Source of the DNA: JAZKSG01 sp964384785
GTDB taxonomy: Archaea > Thermoplasmatota > E2 > DHVEG-1
DNA length: 33,836 bases
Direction of reading: 5' to 3'
NCBI GenBank assembly: GCA_964384785.1
Contig: CAYLLH010000006.1
Coordinates: 1-33,836 of the forward strand
Shown: one piece after another, positions 1 through 8,713 of the stretch
Layout: the number at the start of each line of letters is the position of its first letter
Numbering within the stretch: position 1 is the first letter of the stretch
Notes under the pieces: generated by a model
What the model was told of the DNA's origin: nothing
Databases searched by the model: none
Seen by the model: only the letters and a program-made list of their open reading frames with translations
Made by a program: the position numbers and the translations under genes

Positions 1-40
1 GGATCTGCAGTCCCCCACATAGCCGCTTTGTTACCCGCCC
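1..40 (-). tRNA. tRNA-Cys (GCA), 5' part only, cut by the window edge
   Basis: Read on the minus strand from 40, the sequence folds as the 5' half of a tRNA. It has a 7-nt acceptor strand GGGCGGG, then TA, a D stem ACAA/ATGT with loop AGCGGCT, one linker base, the anticodon stem GGGGA, the loop CTGCAGA and the first bases (TCC) of the returning stem. The anticodon is GCA at 8-6, which reads Cys codons. The layout follows archaeal tRNA-Cys, including the CTGCAGA loop. The fourth D-stem pair is A-A. The variable loop, T arm and 3' acceptor lie outside the window. An AT-rich TTTATT element near 58-66 is a plausible promoter box. Confidence 0.85.
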
Positions 41-125
41 ATAAAACGACTTATCGGAATAAAGGGTAACAAAAAAATAGTTAAAAAGGTTTGTTGAAAC
101 AAAATTAGAATGTGTTATCCCGAAT

Positions 126-1133
126 TTATTTTCTCTTAGTTAAAGAAAATCCAACAAAAATCAACAAAGAAACAATTATAATAGTAAAAATAAGAATTGG
201 TAAAAAAAGTTGTTCTTCAGAAAACTCGACTTCTTTGTTTTTTTCATCATCACTTTCTTTATTTTCAGATACATCAGATGAAGCGTTCTGTGAATCTCGT
301 TCTTCATCAAGGATTTGAGATATAAGCATATATATTGCTCCAAGTTCTGAACTTTCATCAACAGGATAATATGTCCCATTAGGAGATGTGTTAGATATAT
401 TTTCTAATTGTCTTCTGTAAATATCATGATATGACTGATTTAGATCTAAACCTATTATAAAAGATGCTTCTGTGAATTGAAGAAGACCATATCTATTAGG
501 TGAGGGACCCCATGAACCATAATAATTGATACTTTCTTGATTTACTTCTTCTTCATCTCGATATTTATGTGTTGGATAAAACTGGTAACATACATTATCA
601 ACTCCATCAGTAAGAGCAACAATTACAGCAATGCTTTCAGATCTTTTATTTTCTATAACAAAATCCATTGCATCACCGATTGTATCAAAAAGCGGTGTTG
701 AATACAGAGGAGATAAACTAATAAGATTATTTTTCAAGTTGTTTTTACCTGATTCTGTAGTGTATACAAAGTTAGTTAATTTTCTTGGTTTATCAGATCC
801 CCAAAGGTTTTCACCGTTTAATGTATAGTTTTCGTTTTTTTCGAAACAAAAAACTGCGCATCGATCACCATCTTTTAGTTGATCTATGAATTCTGATGAA
901 GCAGATAAGGCATCTTCCCATTTTGTGTTGTTTGAACGCTTATTATTTTTATCATATGTGTAATCATTCATTGATCCAGAGTTATCCAATATAAGGATTA
1001 TATCAAGGTTTTTTGGTTGAGTTTGATTTTCTGCTTTGGTTTCATGATTAAACAGACCTGAGAGTAAAATGATTGTTAGAGAAATAACTATTATTACAGA
1101 AGTTTTTGTTTTTATTTTTCCTTTCACCTTCAA
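126..1133 (-). CDS. Secreted, membrane-anchored VWA-domain protein
   Basis: This 335-residue protein has an N-terminal hydrophobic signal or anchor (about residues 11-27) and a von Willebrand factor A domain (about 42-275). The metal-ion adhesion site is visible as DNSGS (50-54), a threonine near 146 in the STPLFD segment and TDG (175-177). An acidic, charged linker (about 280-308) precedes a C-terminal membrane helix (about 311-331) and a KRK tail, so the VWA domain should face outside the cell. VWA domains with intact MIDAS residues bind divalent metal and mediate protein-protein contacts; the partner is not evident. The start is uncertain: the frame opens with TTG or GTG beside a GAAGGTGA ribosome-site-like stretch, with no ATG. 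It ends in TAA. Confidence 0.85.
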   Translation of the reverse strand: MKVKGKIKTKTSVIIVISLTIILLSGLFNHETKAENQTQPKNLDIILILDNSGSMNDYTYDKNNKRSNNTKWEDALSASSEFIDQLKDGDRCAVFCFEKNENYTLNGENLWGSDKPRKLTNFVYTTESGKNNLKNNLISLSPLYSTPLFDTIGDAMDFVIENKRSESIAVIVALTDGVDNVCYQFYPTHKYRDEEEVNQESINYYGSWGPSPNRYGLLQFTEASFIIGLDLNQSYHDIYRRQLENISNTSPNGTYYPVDESSELGAIYMLISQILDEERDSQNASSDVSENKESDDEKNKEVEFSEEQLFLPILIFTIIIVSLLIFVGFSLTKRK

Positions 1134-1211
1134 GTAATTAATCTATATAAATTACTTTTTTAAGTAGTTTATTTAAAATTAATATGGTAAAAGGTCAAAA
1201 AGAGAAAAAAA

Positions 1212-1862
1212 TTATTTTATTAGTTTTTCAAGTGCGTTATATCCTTTTACAGCGTCTTCTTTATCCACGATAAATGTTACTTCCACATCTACTGAGATTA
1301 TTTCTATAATGTTTATGTTTTCCCAAGCTAGATTACGAGTGATTTGGAATAATACACCAGGTAGATCTATTCTTTTTCTTCCTATCGCAAATGTTAATGC
1401 TACAAGATTTTCTTCGATTTTGTTTATTTTTTGGTTTTGAAGAAGGTTTAGTATTTTGTTTTTGTATCGTTCATTTGTAACAATTGCTACATGTGTTCGA
1501 CCATAGATAACATGCAATATGTCTCCTTTTTCGAAGTTTATAAGATCGTAGAATCTTTTGAGTTTGTCAAAAAGTGCTTGTGTTTTGACTACATTTATGT
1601 CTATGATGTGTGTCTTGAGGTTTACTTCTGAGTATTTTGTGTCAAATTTTACTTCTTTTAGTGTGGAATTGATTTTTTTTGAGTATCTTCTTAGAGCAGT
1701 TACTACTGCTGAGTGTTTTACTTTTTTTCCTAGTTCTTTTTCGATTTCTGGTTTTAGTTGTTTGGCTACTGATCCGTAGGATGCTATTCCTTTGCTTATT
1801 GCTTCGTGTAGGTATATTTTTTCGTTTACCAGCTTGTTTACTATGTGGCTTATTGTTACCAT
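1212..1862 (-). CDS. ACT-domain regulator of amino-acid metabolism (COG2150-like)
   Basis: This 216-residue cytosolic protein has no signal or membrane segment. The N-terminal 60 residues are helical and basic (with AVVTALRRYSKK near 50-62), as in a small HTH-like DNA-binding region. The C-terminal part (about 135-216) has an ACT-type pattern, with alternating strands around LVALTFAIGRKRIDLPGVLFQIT and INIIEIISVDVEVTFIV; the GVLFQITRNLAWENINI segment is typical of ligand-binding ACT folds. The length and two-part layout match archaeal proteins described as predicted regulators of amino-acid metabolism. The effector and targets cannot be read from sequence. It starts at ATG and is divergent from the PKD gene at 2083. 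Confidence 0.75.
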   Translation of the reverse strand: MVTISHIVNKLVNEKIYLHEAISKGIASYGSVAKQLKPEIEKELGKKVKHSAVVTALRRYSKKINSTLKEVKFDTKYSEVNLKTHIIDINVVKTQALFDKLKRFYDLINFEKGDILHVIYGRTHVAIVTNERYKNKILNLLQNQKINKIEENLVALTFAIGRKRIDLPGVLFQITRNLAWENINIIEIISVDVEVTFIVDKEDAVKGYNALEKLIK

Positions 1863-2082
1863 AATTTCTATTTATAGCCATTTGCTCATATAAAACTTTC
1901 TGGTATAATTTATTTCAAAAAAATCTATTTTAGAATTTATAATATCATTTAGAACTATTTTGTAGTTATTATCAATAATTGAAAGAAATAACAACCAATA
2001 TTGATACAAATTGGAAAAAATAGGTCGTCATATATATCATCTCAAAAGATATTAATTCATTTTAAAAGGGTGTAAAAAAAGA
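1863..2082. promoter_or_regulatory. Divergent AT-rich promoter region
   Basis: This 220-base stretch separates the minus-strand ACT regulator from the plus-strand PKD gene. A TATA-like box (CATATATATCATC, about 2029-2041) lies some 45 bases before the ATG at 2083, and AAGGGTG about 8 bases before that ATG can act as a ribosome site. No RNA gene or ORF is supported here. Confidence 0.5.
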
Positions 2083-3252
2083 ATGAAAAAGAAGGTTATA
2101 ATTCTGATAATAACAATATTTTTTGTTTTAAGCAGCCTATCACCCATAATAAGTGGATTAAAAATACAAACTCAAAACAATGAAACAAAAGATTTACAAA
2201 ATAAAAACAACGAAAACAACAAAGAAAAAAATTACTATTATAATAATTTAAGAGCAGAAGCAGATTTTACATATTCCCCAAGATACCCAGATCCAGGCGA
2301 GGAAATAACATTTACATCAAAAAGCTACTGTTACGGTAATGGATGGATCACCAGCATAAGATGGGATTTCGATGATGGACAATATCAATACGGTAAAACA
2401 GCAAAATACACATTTGAAAACAAAGGAGAATTCAAAGTAACATTACGTGTTGAAGCTCGAGGTTGGAGTTATTATTACGATCATTATTATTATGATTGGG
2501 GCTCAGATTATTGTACAAGATACATAGATGTAGGCGCTGATCCATTCCCAAAATTCTCTATATCTAACACAAAACCTGCTCCTGGAGAAAACATTACATT
2601 CGATGCATCAGAAAGTTCAGACCCGGACGGAGAAATAGTTTCATACAACTGGAGTTATTACAATACAGAAACACCTGAGAATATAGTATTTTTAGGAAAC
2701 AAAACAATAATAGAACACCGGTGGGATGAACAAGGAGTATACAATATAACTCTAAGAGTTGAGGACAACAAAGGAAATATCAACTATATAGAAAAAACAG
2801 TAAAAATTTCTATATTAAAAATTCGAGAAATTACAGATAATTTCGATGAAATAAATATAGAGATTTTCAATCAAGGAAATATTGCTGCAAAAAACCTAAC
2901 ATGCGATATAGAAATCAACAGATATGCAACTTTTAACTTTATGTCAAAACAATATTACAAATATAATGATTCCGTTGAAATTTTAAAATCTAAAGAACAC
3001 AAAAACATAACTATTAAAGATTTAGAAGGATATGGAGGTTTTATAATAGATATAACAGCTGATGCTGATAATGCTATTGAGGTTTCAAAATCAAAATTTG
3101 GTTACATAATAGGTGAACAAATATTCTTATCAGATTTTGAAATAAACAAAATCAATAGATTAAGATGGATGATACGATTTGGAACAGTTGTAACAGTAAC
3201 TATAATCTTAGGTTCTATGTTTATAAAAGCAATCAGTTCAAATTCAGAATAA
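2083..3252 (+). CDS. Membrane-anchored protein with two PKD domains
   Basis: This 389-residue protein has a signal peptide (residues 1-25), then an Asn/Lys-rich low-complexity linker (30-55). PKD domain 1 (about 57-150) contains the WDFDDG motif (94-99) and YTFENKGEFKVTLRV. PKD domain 2 (about 153-245) contains DASESSDPDGEI and HRWDEQGVYNITLRV. A beta-rich CARDB-like region (about 246-350) follows, then a C-terminal membrane helix (about 365-385). PKD domains are extracellular beta-sandwiches that act as spacers or in adhesion. Domain 1 carries a Tyr/Trp-rich insertion (129-143) that is unusual. No catalytic domain is seen, so a surface or adhesion role is inferred. Confidence 0.85.
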   Translation: MKKKVIILIITIFFVLSSLSPIISGLKIQTQNNETKDLQNKNNENNKEKNYYYNNLRAEADFTYSPRYPDPGEEITFTSKSYCYGNGWITSIRWDFDDGQYQYGKTAKYTFENKGEFKVTLRVEARGWSYYYDHYYYDWGSDYCTRYIDVGADPFPKFSISNTKPAPGENITFDASESSDPDGEIVSYNWSYYNTETPENIVFLGNKTIIEHRWDEQGVYNITLRVEDNKGNINYIEKTVKISILKIREITDNFDEINIEIFNQGNIAAKNLTCDIEINRYATFNFMSKQYYKYNDSVEILKSKEHKNITIKDLEGYGGFIIDITADADNAIEVSKSKFGYIIGEQIFLSDFEINKINRLRWMIRFGTVVTVTIILGSMFIKAISSNSE

Positions 3253-3293
3253 AAATAAAAAAATGCATCGAAAACAATAATTAAAAAAGTTGA

Positions 3294-3869
3294 TTATTTT
3301 AAAAAAATATATCCTTCAAAATTATCTTTATCCATCAAATGTAGTCTTGTTGCATTTTCTGAAAAATAATATGTAAAAGAATTAGTTTTCTTATTCCCAT
3401 AACTATTCGTCCATTCTAAAAAAAGTTCTCCTTGAACAAATTTACCATCTTTTATTTCATTTATCGAAAATGTTCCAGCTTTTGTAAAACTTTGATGAGA
3501 CCATTTAAAGGTTTCATTTTCATAAAAAATAAGAGAATACCCGCTTTCATGATATTCTCTTGTTCCACTCCATCGACCTATAAATTTAGGTTCATCTGGA
3601 ATTGTTGAAAGCATAGGAAAAATAAAAACAATTAATATAGTGATAAGTATTAAAATAATTAGTAAAAAAATGACCCATTTTCTTTTAGAAGATTTTTTGG
3701 TTTCTCTTTTATCAATACTTATGCTTTGTTTTTTTGGTTTGTAATTATATCTAGGTTGAATTTGTGATTCTTTAATGCCATCAGATGATCGTATTCTCTC
3801 ACCGCAGTTTATACAAATTACTACTTCATCAGAATTAATTTCACCACAAATAGGACATTTCTATACCAT
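3294..3869 (-). CDS. Zinc-ribbon/transmembrane/lipocalin-like protein with an in-frame TAG at codon 3
   Basis: The frame that is open from 3614 down continues upstream without a stop to 3860, and that extra part is clearly coding. It gives a zinc ribbon CPICG (residues 5-9) ... CINCG (19-23), a basic linker (about 36-62), a membrane helix (about 64-85), then a roughly 105-residue outer domain with a lipocalin-like GRWSG opening and many strands. No ATG, GTG or TTG exists in the upstream part after the TAG. The only good start is ATG at 3869-3867, preceded by AGGATGAG, and it reads ATG-GTA-TAG-AAA-TGT. Codon 3 (3863-3861) is therefore TAG. Readthrough, pyrrolysine decoding, a nonsense mutation or a base error are all possible. 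A start at the internal ATG (3614) would begin inside the membrane helix and discard the ribbon. It ends in TAA. Confidence 0.75.
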
Positions 3870-3950
3870 TACGATCTCATCCTTGTAACAAAAAGTATAA
3901 TTGTTTAGTAATTAATAAAATGAATGTTAAAAAAAGAAAAAAATATTTTT

Positions 3951-4358
3951 TTATGGAAGAGGACCTTGAGCCCACAAGCAACCAAAGATAGTTCTGGCAG
4001 TAACGTAAGGACCCCATGCTGCTGGATAAGGCATAACAAGAAATGCTATAGCAAGAACACTACAGATTATAATTTTGAAAGGATACCAACCTAAGTATTG
4101 AATATCAAAATTACTTGTTTTTTCTTCATCGATGTTTTCTTTATCATAAAATTGAAGCATATGATCTAATTTTTCTGATGCAGCTTTATAATATACACTG
4201 CATAATTGACAGTTTTTTGATTCTTTTTCATCAATTTTTTCTTCAAAAAAAGTTGTGTTTTCAGCGTTTTCTGTTTGGGCATTTATTACAGCAATTGTTG
4301 ATATTGATATCATCAACAGAACTGTAAATATGGCCCCGATTATGAATTTCTTTTTCAT
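3951..4358 (-). CDS. Small exported/membrane protein of unknown function
   Basis: I do not recognise this 135-residue protein. It has a signal peptide (about 1-27), a charged segment with a CQLC pair (50-53) and a short helical region (YYKAASEKLDHMLQFYD). A hydrophobic membrane helix follows (about 93-110) and the end is rich in Gly, Pro and Trp. The CxxC could be a disulfide or metal site outside the cell. AGAGGTCGAT lies about 5 bases before the ATG and is a convincing ribosome site. It sits in a same-strand run of envelope genes between the zinc-ribbon protein and the large PKD protein. Confidence 0.6.
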   Translation of the reverse strand: MKKKFIIGAIFTVLLMISISTIAVINAQTENAENTTFFEEKIDEKESKNCQLCSVYYKAASEKLDHMLQFYDKENIDEEKTSNFDIQYLGWYPFKIIICSVLAIAFLVMPYPAAWGPYVTARTIFGCLWAQGPLP

Positions 4359-4453
4359 CTATATCGACCTCTTACAAAATATATATTTGAAGTAATTATA
4401 TAAGTCTTTTTGTAAAAAAGAAATTTTTAAAAAGAAAAAAAATGTTTTTTAGA

Positions 4454-6151
4454 TTATTGAGTATTTGTTTGTTGTATTAGGTCTTGTAAGAACTGGAATA
4501 TATTTTTTATTACTGGGAATCTTTCGAAAAAGTTTTCAAGTAATTCATGGAAGTAAAATGGTTTATTGTAGTTAACTGGTAAGTTTATTTCTGTGGTTGA
4601 CCATTCACTTTCAAGACCATTCTCGTCTTTTGTTCTGGCTTTGATGTCATATATTTTTTCCTCGCTCCAGGTATGAGTTAGTGTTGCGGTTTCTCCACTT
4701 TCATATGGTCCAATCCATCCGCTTAGTACTCCATCACCCCAATCTACAAAGTAGTATACATCTTCTCCTTCTGGATCATCAGCGGTTACTGTTATTTCTA
4801 TTTCTTCACCGGGGTCTCCTTTTTCTGGTGCGTTTATTGTTGGCGGGTTTGGTATTTCATTGTTTATTGCTGCATCCATCCATAGATCTAGGTCTTCACC
4901 CATTTCTTCCCACATGGATAGAATTCCTTGTTCGCATAGATCTGATGTTGCGTATTCTTCTATTACTTCTCCATTGTTTTCGTTTATCTGCCATGGTGTA
5001 CTCCATGTTTGTCCTGCATCATCTGTTTGTATTCCATATAGGTTTCCATTTTTGACATAGGTTGCTATAAAGGTTTCATCTTGGAAATGTCTTATTTGTG
5101 GGTATCTTTCATCTTCAGGTGTTTCAAAAATTAGTTGTGATTCAAGGTTTTCTAAACTGTTTCCATATAAGCATACGAGATCTTTGTTTTCGTTTTCATC
5201 TGTTTCAGCTATTATTACAATGTTATCATCATTTGATGATACAACAGGGTATTGATAGTTTGCATCCTCGTTGTAATATTCGTATCCTACTGATTCTTCA
5301 TCCCAGTTTGCATAATTGTCTTGTCTGATGAATATTTCCCATATTCCGTTTTCTGAGTTATGCCAGTCATATACTGAATAGGCTTTCAAGGATACTGGGT
5401 CTATTACGTTGTCTACGTGTGCACAGCCTTCTAGCTGGTACCAGCTTATAGTTGCATATCCATCTGCTGATGTTTGATATGTGATGAATGGTGTGTTTTC
5501 GTATCCTACATCATAATTTGTACTTCCAACAAAGGATATTAAACCCCATTCCCAGTTTTCTTTTGATGGATTACAGGATAGTTCTGTGTCGATTATATCA
5601 TGCCAAAGAATCTCGTCAGGATAATCTGGTAGACTTGACCAATCCCAGCCTGATAATTGGTAGGTTGATGCGTCTTCTGGGAAATCAGTTGTGAAAACAT
5701 ATACTATTCCTCCATGACTGTCATCTGGATCTGGTACGAAGGTTCCATAGAAGGTTGTTTCATCCCATAGTTTTAATGACGGATAATCTCCACCAGGAAG
5801 TTCAAAATAGCTTACATTTCCTCTGCTTGCACTCCAGCCTATGGTTCCTAATTCTTCGTCTTTAAAACCATACATATAGCCCATGTACTCGCTTTTTGCA
5901 AGTGCAGGATGTAATTGATTGCCAGGGTAATCATGTATTGGAAAACTGGCAGGCATTACTGTTTTCTTTTTTGGTATCTCAACTGGTTGTTGATTATATT
6001 CTAATTTTTGTTCTTCATGTTGTATTCTTTTTATTTTTATGTCGTTTTCATTTTCTGTTTGTTCTGCTGATAAAACAGTTGCGGCAGATATCAACAGCAT
6101 TGCAATAACAAACGTTATCGCCAAAAAATTTTTTCTAGATATTTTTTTCAT
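4454..6151 (-). CDS. Large secreted protein with a propeller-like body and a C-terminal PKD domain
   Basis: The protein is about 565 residues long. I chose ATG at 6151 over the GTG at 6163 because GGAGGT lies 13 bases upstream of the ATG but almost touches the GTG. A signal peptide ends near SAATVLSA. The body (about 45-430) has repeated strand-rich blocks containing DxxxxIWEIFIRQDN, SSNDDNIVIIAETDEN and QTDDAGQTWSTPWQIN; the last is an Asp-box (SxDxGxTW-like) motif found in sialidase-type and BNR propellers. A PKD-like domain follows (about 430-520, WGDG motif, HTWSEEKIYDIKARTKDENG). The C-terminal tail (FFERFPVIKNIFQFL) resembles sorting tails in archaeal PKD proteins. It is exported; no sialidase catalytic set is evident. 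Confidence 0.75.
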   Translation of the reverse strand: MKKISRKNFLAITFVIAMLLISAATVLSAEQTENENDIKIKRIQHEEQKLEYNQQPVEIPKKKTVMPASFPIHDYPGNQLHPALAKSEYMGYMYGFKDEELGTIGWSASRGNVSYFELPGGDYPSLKLWDETTFYGTFVPDPDDSHGGIVYVFTTDFPEDASTYQLSGWDWSSLPDYPDEILWHDIIDTELSCNPSKENWEWGLISFVGSTNYDVGYENTPFITYQTSADGYATISWYQLEGCAHVDNVIDPVSLKAYSVYDWHNSENGIWEIFIRQDNYANWDEESVGYEYYNEDANYQYPVVSSNDDNIVIIAETDENENKDLVCLYGNSLENLESQLIFETPEDERYPQIRHFQDETFIATYVKNGNLYGIQTDDAGQTWSTPWQINENNGEVIEEYATSDLCEQGILSMWEEMGEDLDLWMDAAINNEIPNPPTINAPEKGDPGEEIEITVTADDPEGEDVYYFVDWGDGVLSGWIGPYESGETATLTHTWSEEKIYDIKARTKDENGLESEWSTTEINLPVNYNKPFYFHELLENFFERFPVIKNIFQFLQDLIQQTNTQ

Positions 6152-6254
6152 ATTTCTACTCACTACCTCCCCAAAATTAACAATGGTTAAATTCTATATA
6201 GACTATTCTTTATTAAATCTTTTTAAAGAACTAATAATAAAAAAAATATGAAAA

Positions 6255-7673
6255 TTAGTGTTGACTATGTACCATAATATCATCAATATAGATACAACCA
6301 GGCACCATTAGATCCCCTTCTTCTGACTGGAATCTAAAACGTATTTGGATCTGACTATTGTTATAATCGTTTTGAAAATCATTTGATTCAAGTATAACTG
6401 GTACTAAAAACGATTGTTCTGGCAATAAAAAACTTTCATAACAGGTCCAATTATCTGAAGATATCTCAAAGAATAGTTTGTCCACATATTCAATATCTGC
6501 TTGATAATTAAAGGAAATCACAAAATTTTCTCCTACAGTTATATTATTTGAAATCAGACTATTATTCATGTTTTTGTAATATTGAGAATTCGTATTGTCT
6601 GACAAACTCCAGCTCATATTTGGTGACACGAATTTGTTATCTGAAATATGCCAAAGATTTCCAACTTGATTCTCTGTGTGATCTATTGTTTTCATTCCTT
6701 CATTTGAATTTACAGTATTAAAGAAGTCGACATGATAACTTGTTTTTACTATTTTGAACTCCCCGGGTAAATCATCATATATTGTTGGTTTTTGTATATA
6801 TTTATAATCTTCTCTGCATCTTGCTAGATCCCAGTCAGTTTTTGTGAAATTAAATGCTTCTTCAGCAGATATATAACCATCATTGTTTGTATCTCCAAAG
6901 CCGTTTCTGATTGAATGTAATAATGCTCTGGTGAAGATACCTCCATGATTTTCATAAGAGTATCCAACTAGGTCTTCTTCGGTGCACATTAGTATTACTC
7001 TTCCTTGTTTTTGAACGTCTCTTAAGAAACCTGTTTTGAAGTTTTCAACTATGGGTCCTAGATTTAGACGTGATAGAATGAAGTTTCTAAATAGATTATT
7101 TGTTGGAAAAGAATCATTGAAACCTCCTGCGTAGCAGCATTCTATAATCATGCAGATTTCTCTTGATTCTAATCTATTCACAAAAAAATTTATATGATCA
7201 TCTCTTAGATGAGCGAATGGGTTTTTGAAACTATTATAGGTTGCAAGAAATTCATCTTTTCCATCTGCTTCATCGAAGGGTGGTAAATCAAAAGGCATTT
7301 GGCCTCCATGTGATGAAAAATATATAAGGCATTTGTCATTTTTATCTTCTTTTCTGTCAAGCCATAAAAAACCTTTTATTATGTTTAATTTTGTTGCATT
7401 TTCACCGGTTATTAGTTTTATATGATCTTCATCCCATTGTGGGTCGTTTATTAGTTCGTTGTATAAATTTTTTGCATCATGTATACTTCCGACTGTTTCA
7501 TCAGGGCTGTTTTTGTAGATTCCGACTCCTACGATTAATGCCCAGTTTTCTGATTCATCGTTATTGTTAAAAAAACTTTGTTTTAAGGATAGTGAGTTAG
7601 TAGTTGAACTTATTAGAGTTAACAAAAAGATTGTTATTATTAGTATTGTGATAATTTTATTTCCAATTCTCAT
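6255..7673 (-). CDS. Secreted caspase-like cysteine protease (C14/clan CD type) with an EF-hand-like loop
   Basis: This 472-residue protein has a signal peptide (about 7-28). A caspase/metacaspase-like domain (about 43-300) opens with WALIVGVGIYKN and SIHDAKNLYNEL. The catalytic His is in YFSSHGG (H122) and the Cys in IIECCYAGG (C180 by alignment with the DSCHSG motif; C179 is the neighbour). An EF-hand-like calcium loop, DTNNDGYISAEE (261-272), lies inside the protease domain. The C-terminal 160 residues are a beta-sandwich with IQIRFRFQSE and IYIDDIMV, as in carbohydrate-binding-like domains of secreted peptidases. Specificity (Arg/Lys or Asp) is not decidable by eye. The ATG has no clear ribosome site and lies close behind TATA-like sequence, so translation may be leaderless. 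Confidence 0.85.
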   Translation of the reverse strand: MRIGNKIITILIITIFLLTLISSTTNSLSLKQSFFNNNDESENWALIVGVGIYKNSPDETVGSIHDAKNLYNELINDPQWDEDHIKLITGENATKLNIIKGFLWLDRKEDKNDKCLIYFSSHGGQMPFDLPPFDEADGKDEFLATYNSFKNPFAHLRDDHINFFVNRLESREICMIIECCYAGGFNDSFPTNNLFRNFILSRLNLGPIVENFKTGFLRDVQKQGRVILMCTEEDLVGYSYENHGGIFTRALLHSIRNGFGDTNNDGYISAEEAFNFTKTDWDLARCREDYKYIQKPTIYDDLPGEFKIVKTSYHVDFFNTVNSNEGMKTIDHTENQVGNLWHISDNKFVSPNMSWSLSDNTNSQYYKNMNNSLISNNITVGENFVISFNYQADIEYVDKLFFEISSDNWTCYESFLLPEQSFLVPVILESNDFQNDYNNSQIQIRFRFQSEEGDLMVPGCIYIDDIMVHSQH

Positions 7674-7884
7674 AATTATTAGATTAATATTATTTTATAA
7701 TATATATAAAGATTATGGTACAATTCTTAAATTAAAAAATTTAATCAAACCGAATAATGAATATAAAAAGATATATTTAAAAACATATTAAAATATCTTA
7801 AAAAAAGTATATAAAAAAATATTCAAATATGCATCCATTAATTTATAAACAAAAACTCTTTAATAACAAAATGAAAACTAAAAA
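7674..7884. promoter_or_regulatory. Divergent promoter region between protease and Fe-S protein genes
   Basis: This 211-base AT-rich spacer has no gene of its own. TTTATATATATTATAAAA-like sequence (7688-7710) fits the minus-strand protease promoter. AATTTATAAAC (about 7840-7850) fits the plus-strand promoter, with transcription expected near 7870. A short frame starts at ATG 7871 (13 codons, to 7912) and overlaps the Fe-S gene start in another frame. Confidence 0.45.
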
Positions 7885-8706
7885 ATGCTTCAAAAAAATA
7901 AAAAATTCGTAAAACTACTAGAAAAATTCTTCCCATACAGATCAACACTAGCAAAAATGACCAAGATACCACTAATGAAATTCATAATGAACAAAATGCT
8001 TTTTGAAAAAAACAATCTAACAATACTACCAAAAGACAAAACAGTAGAAATAAAATTAAACAAAAAAATACCACCACAAGAAAGTATAGCCGTACCCTCA
8101 AAAATCGTGGAACACTTCATAGAAAAATCAGGCTACCGATTCATCATGGATTTCTGTATATGCCGAGAAGCAATGAACTGCGAAAACTATCCACAAGAAC
8201 TCGGATGCCTTTTCATGGGAGAAGCAGCCAGAGGAATAAACAAAGAATTCGGTCGTGAAGCAACCAAAGAAGAAGCACTAGAACATGTAAAAAAATGCAG
8301 AGAAAAAGGATTAATTCATCTTATTGGACGAGACCGGCTTGATGAAATGTGGCTTGGCGTCGAACCTGGAACAAAACTATTAGTCGTCTGTAACTGCTGC
8401 GAATGCTGTTGTTTGTGGCGAATGCTACCAGACATGGACAAAAAAACCGGGTCAGTTGTAAAAAAAATGCCAGGGATAAAAATAGAGGTAACAAACAATT
8501 GTAACGGCTGCGGAAAATGCAAAGATGTTTGTTTCGTTGATACCATCCGAATCAAAGACAAAAAAGCAGTTATAGGTGATGAATGCAGAGGATGCGGAAG
8601 ATGCGCAGATATCTGCCCACAAAATGCTATAAAAGTAATAATCGAAGATAAAGATTACATAGATAAAACAATAAAACGCATTAACTCATCTGTTGATGTA
8701 ACCTAA
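7885..8706 (+). CDS. Cys-rich 2[4Fe-4S] ferredoxin-type protein
   Basis: This 273-residue cytosolic protein has two classic 4Fe-4S motifs at the C terminus: C206-x2-C209-x2-C212-x3-C216 (CNGCGKCKDVC) and C234-x2-C237-x2-C240-x3-C244-P (CRGCGRCADICP). The N-terminal 200 residues hold further cysteines: FCICREAMNC (C91, C93, C99), C108, and a striking CNCCECCC cluster (C169-C176). The extra cysteines could bind another cluster or metal. An electron-transfer role is established for the C-terminal domain; the partner is unknown. The gene stands alone between divergent and convergent neighbours. The start at 7885 lacks a ribosome site; an out-of-frame ATG lies 14 bases upstream. Confidence 0.8.
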   Translation: MLQKNKKFVKLLEKFFPYRSTLAKMTKIPLMKFIMNKMLFEKNNLTILPKDKTVEIKLNKKIPPQESIAVPSKIVEHFIEKSGYRFIMDFCICREAMNCENYPQELGCLFMGEAARGINKEFGREATKEEALEHVKKCREKGLIHLIGRDRLDEMWLGVEPGTKLLVVCNCCECCCLWRMLPDMDKKTGSVVKKMPGIKIEVTNNCNGCGKCKDVCFVDTIRIKDKKAVIGDECRGCGRCADICPQNAIKVIIEDKDYIDKTIKRINSSVDVT

Positions 8707-8713
8707 AAAAATT

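Noticed and set aside
3294..3614. A short 106-residue gene starting at the internal ATG
   Set aside because: It would start inside a membrane helix and ignore 250 upstream bases that encode a zinc ribbon in the same frame.
4681..5694. Long plus-strand frames opposite the large PKD protein (Leu/His/Phe-rich)
   Set aside because: Their composition is the antisense of the real gene, they have no ribosome site, and the minus-strand gene has clear domains.
7871..7912. 13-codon leaderless frame overlapping the Fe-S gene start
   Set aside because: Its position fits the expected transcript start, but nothing else supports translation; it is noted only in the promoter entry.
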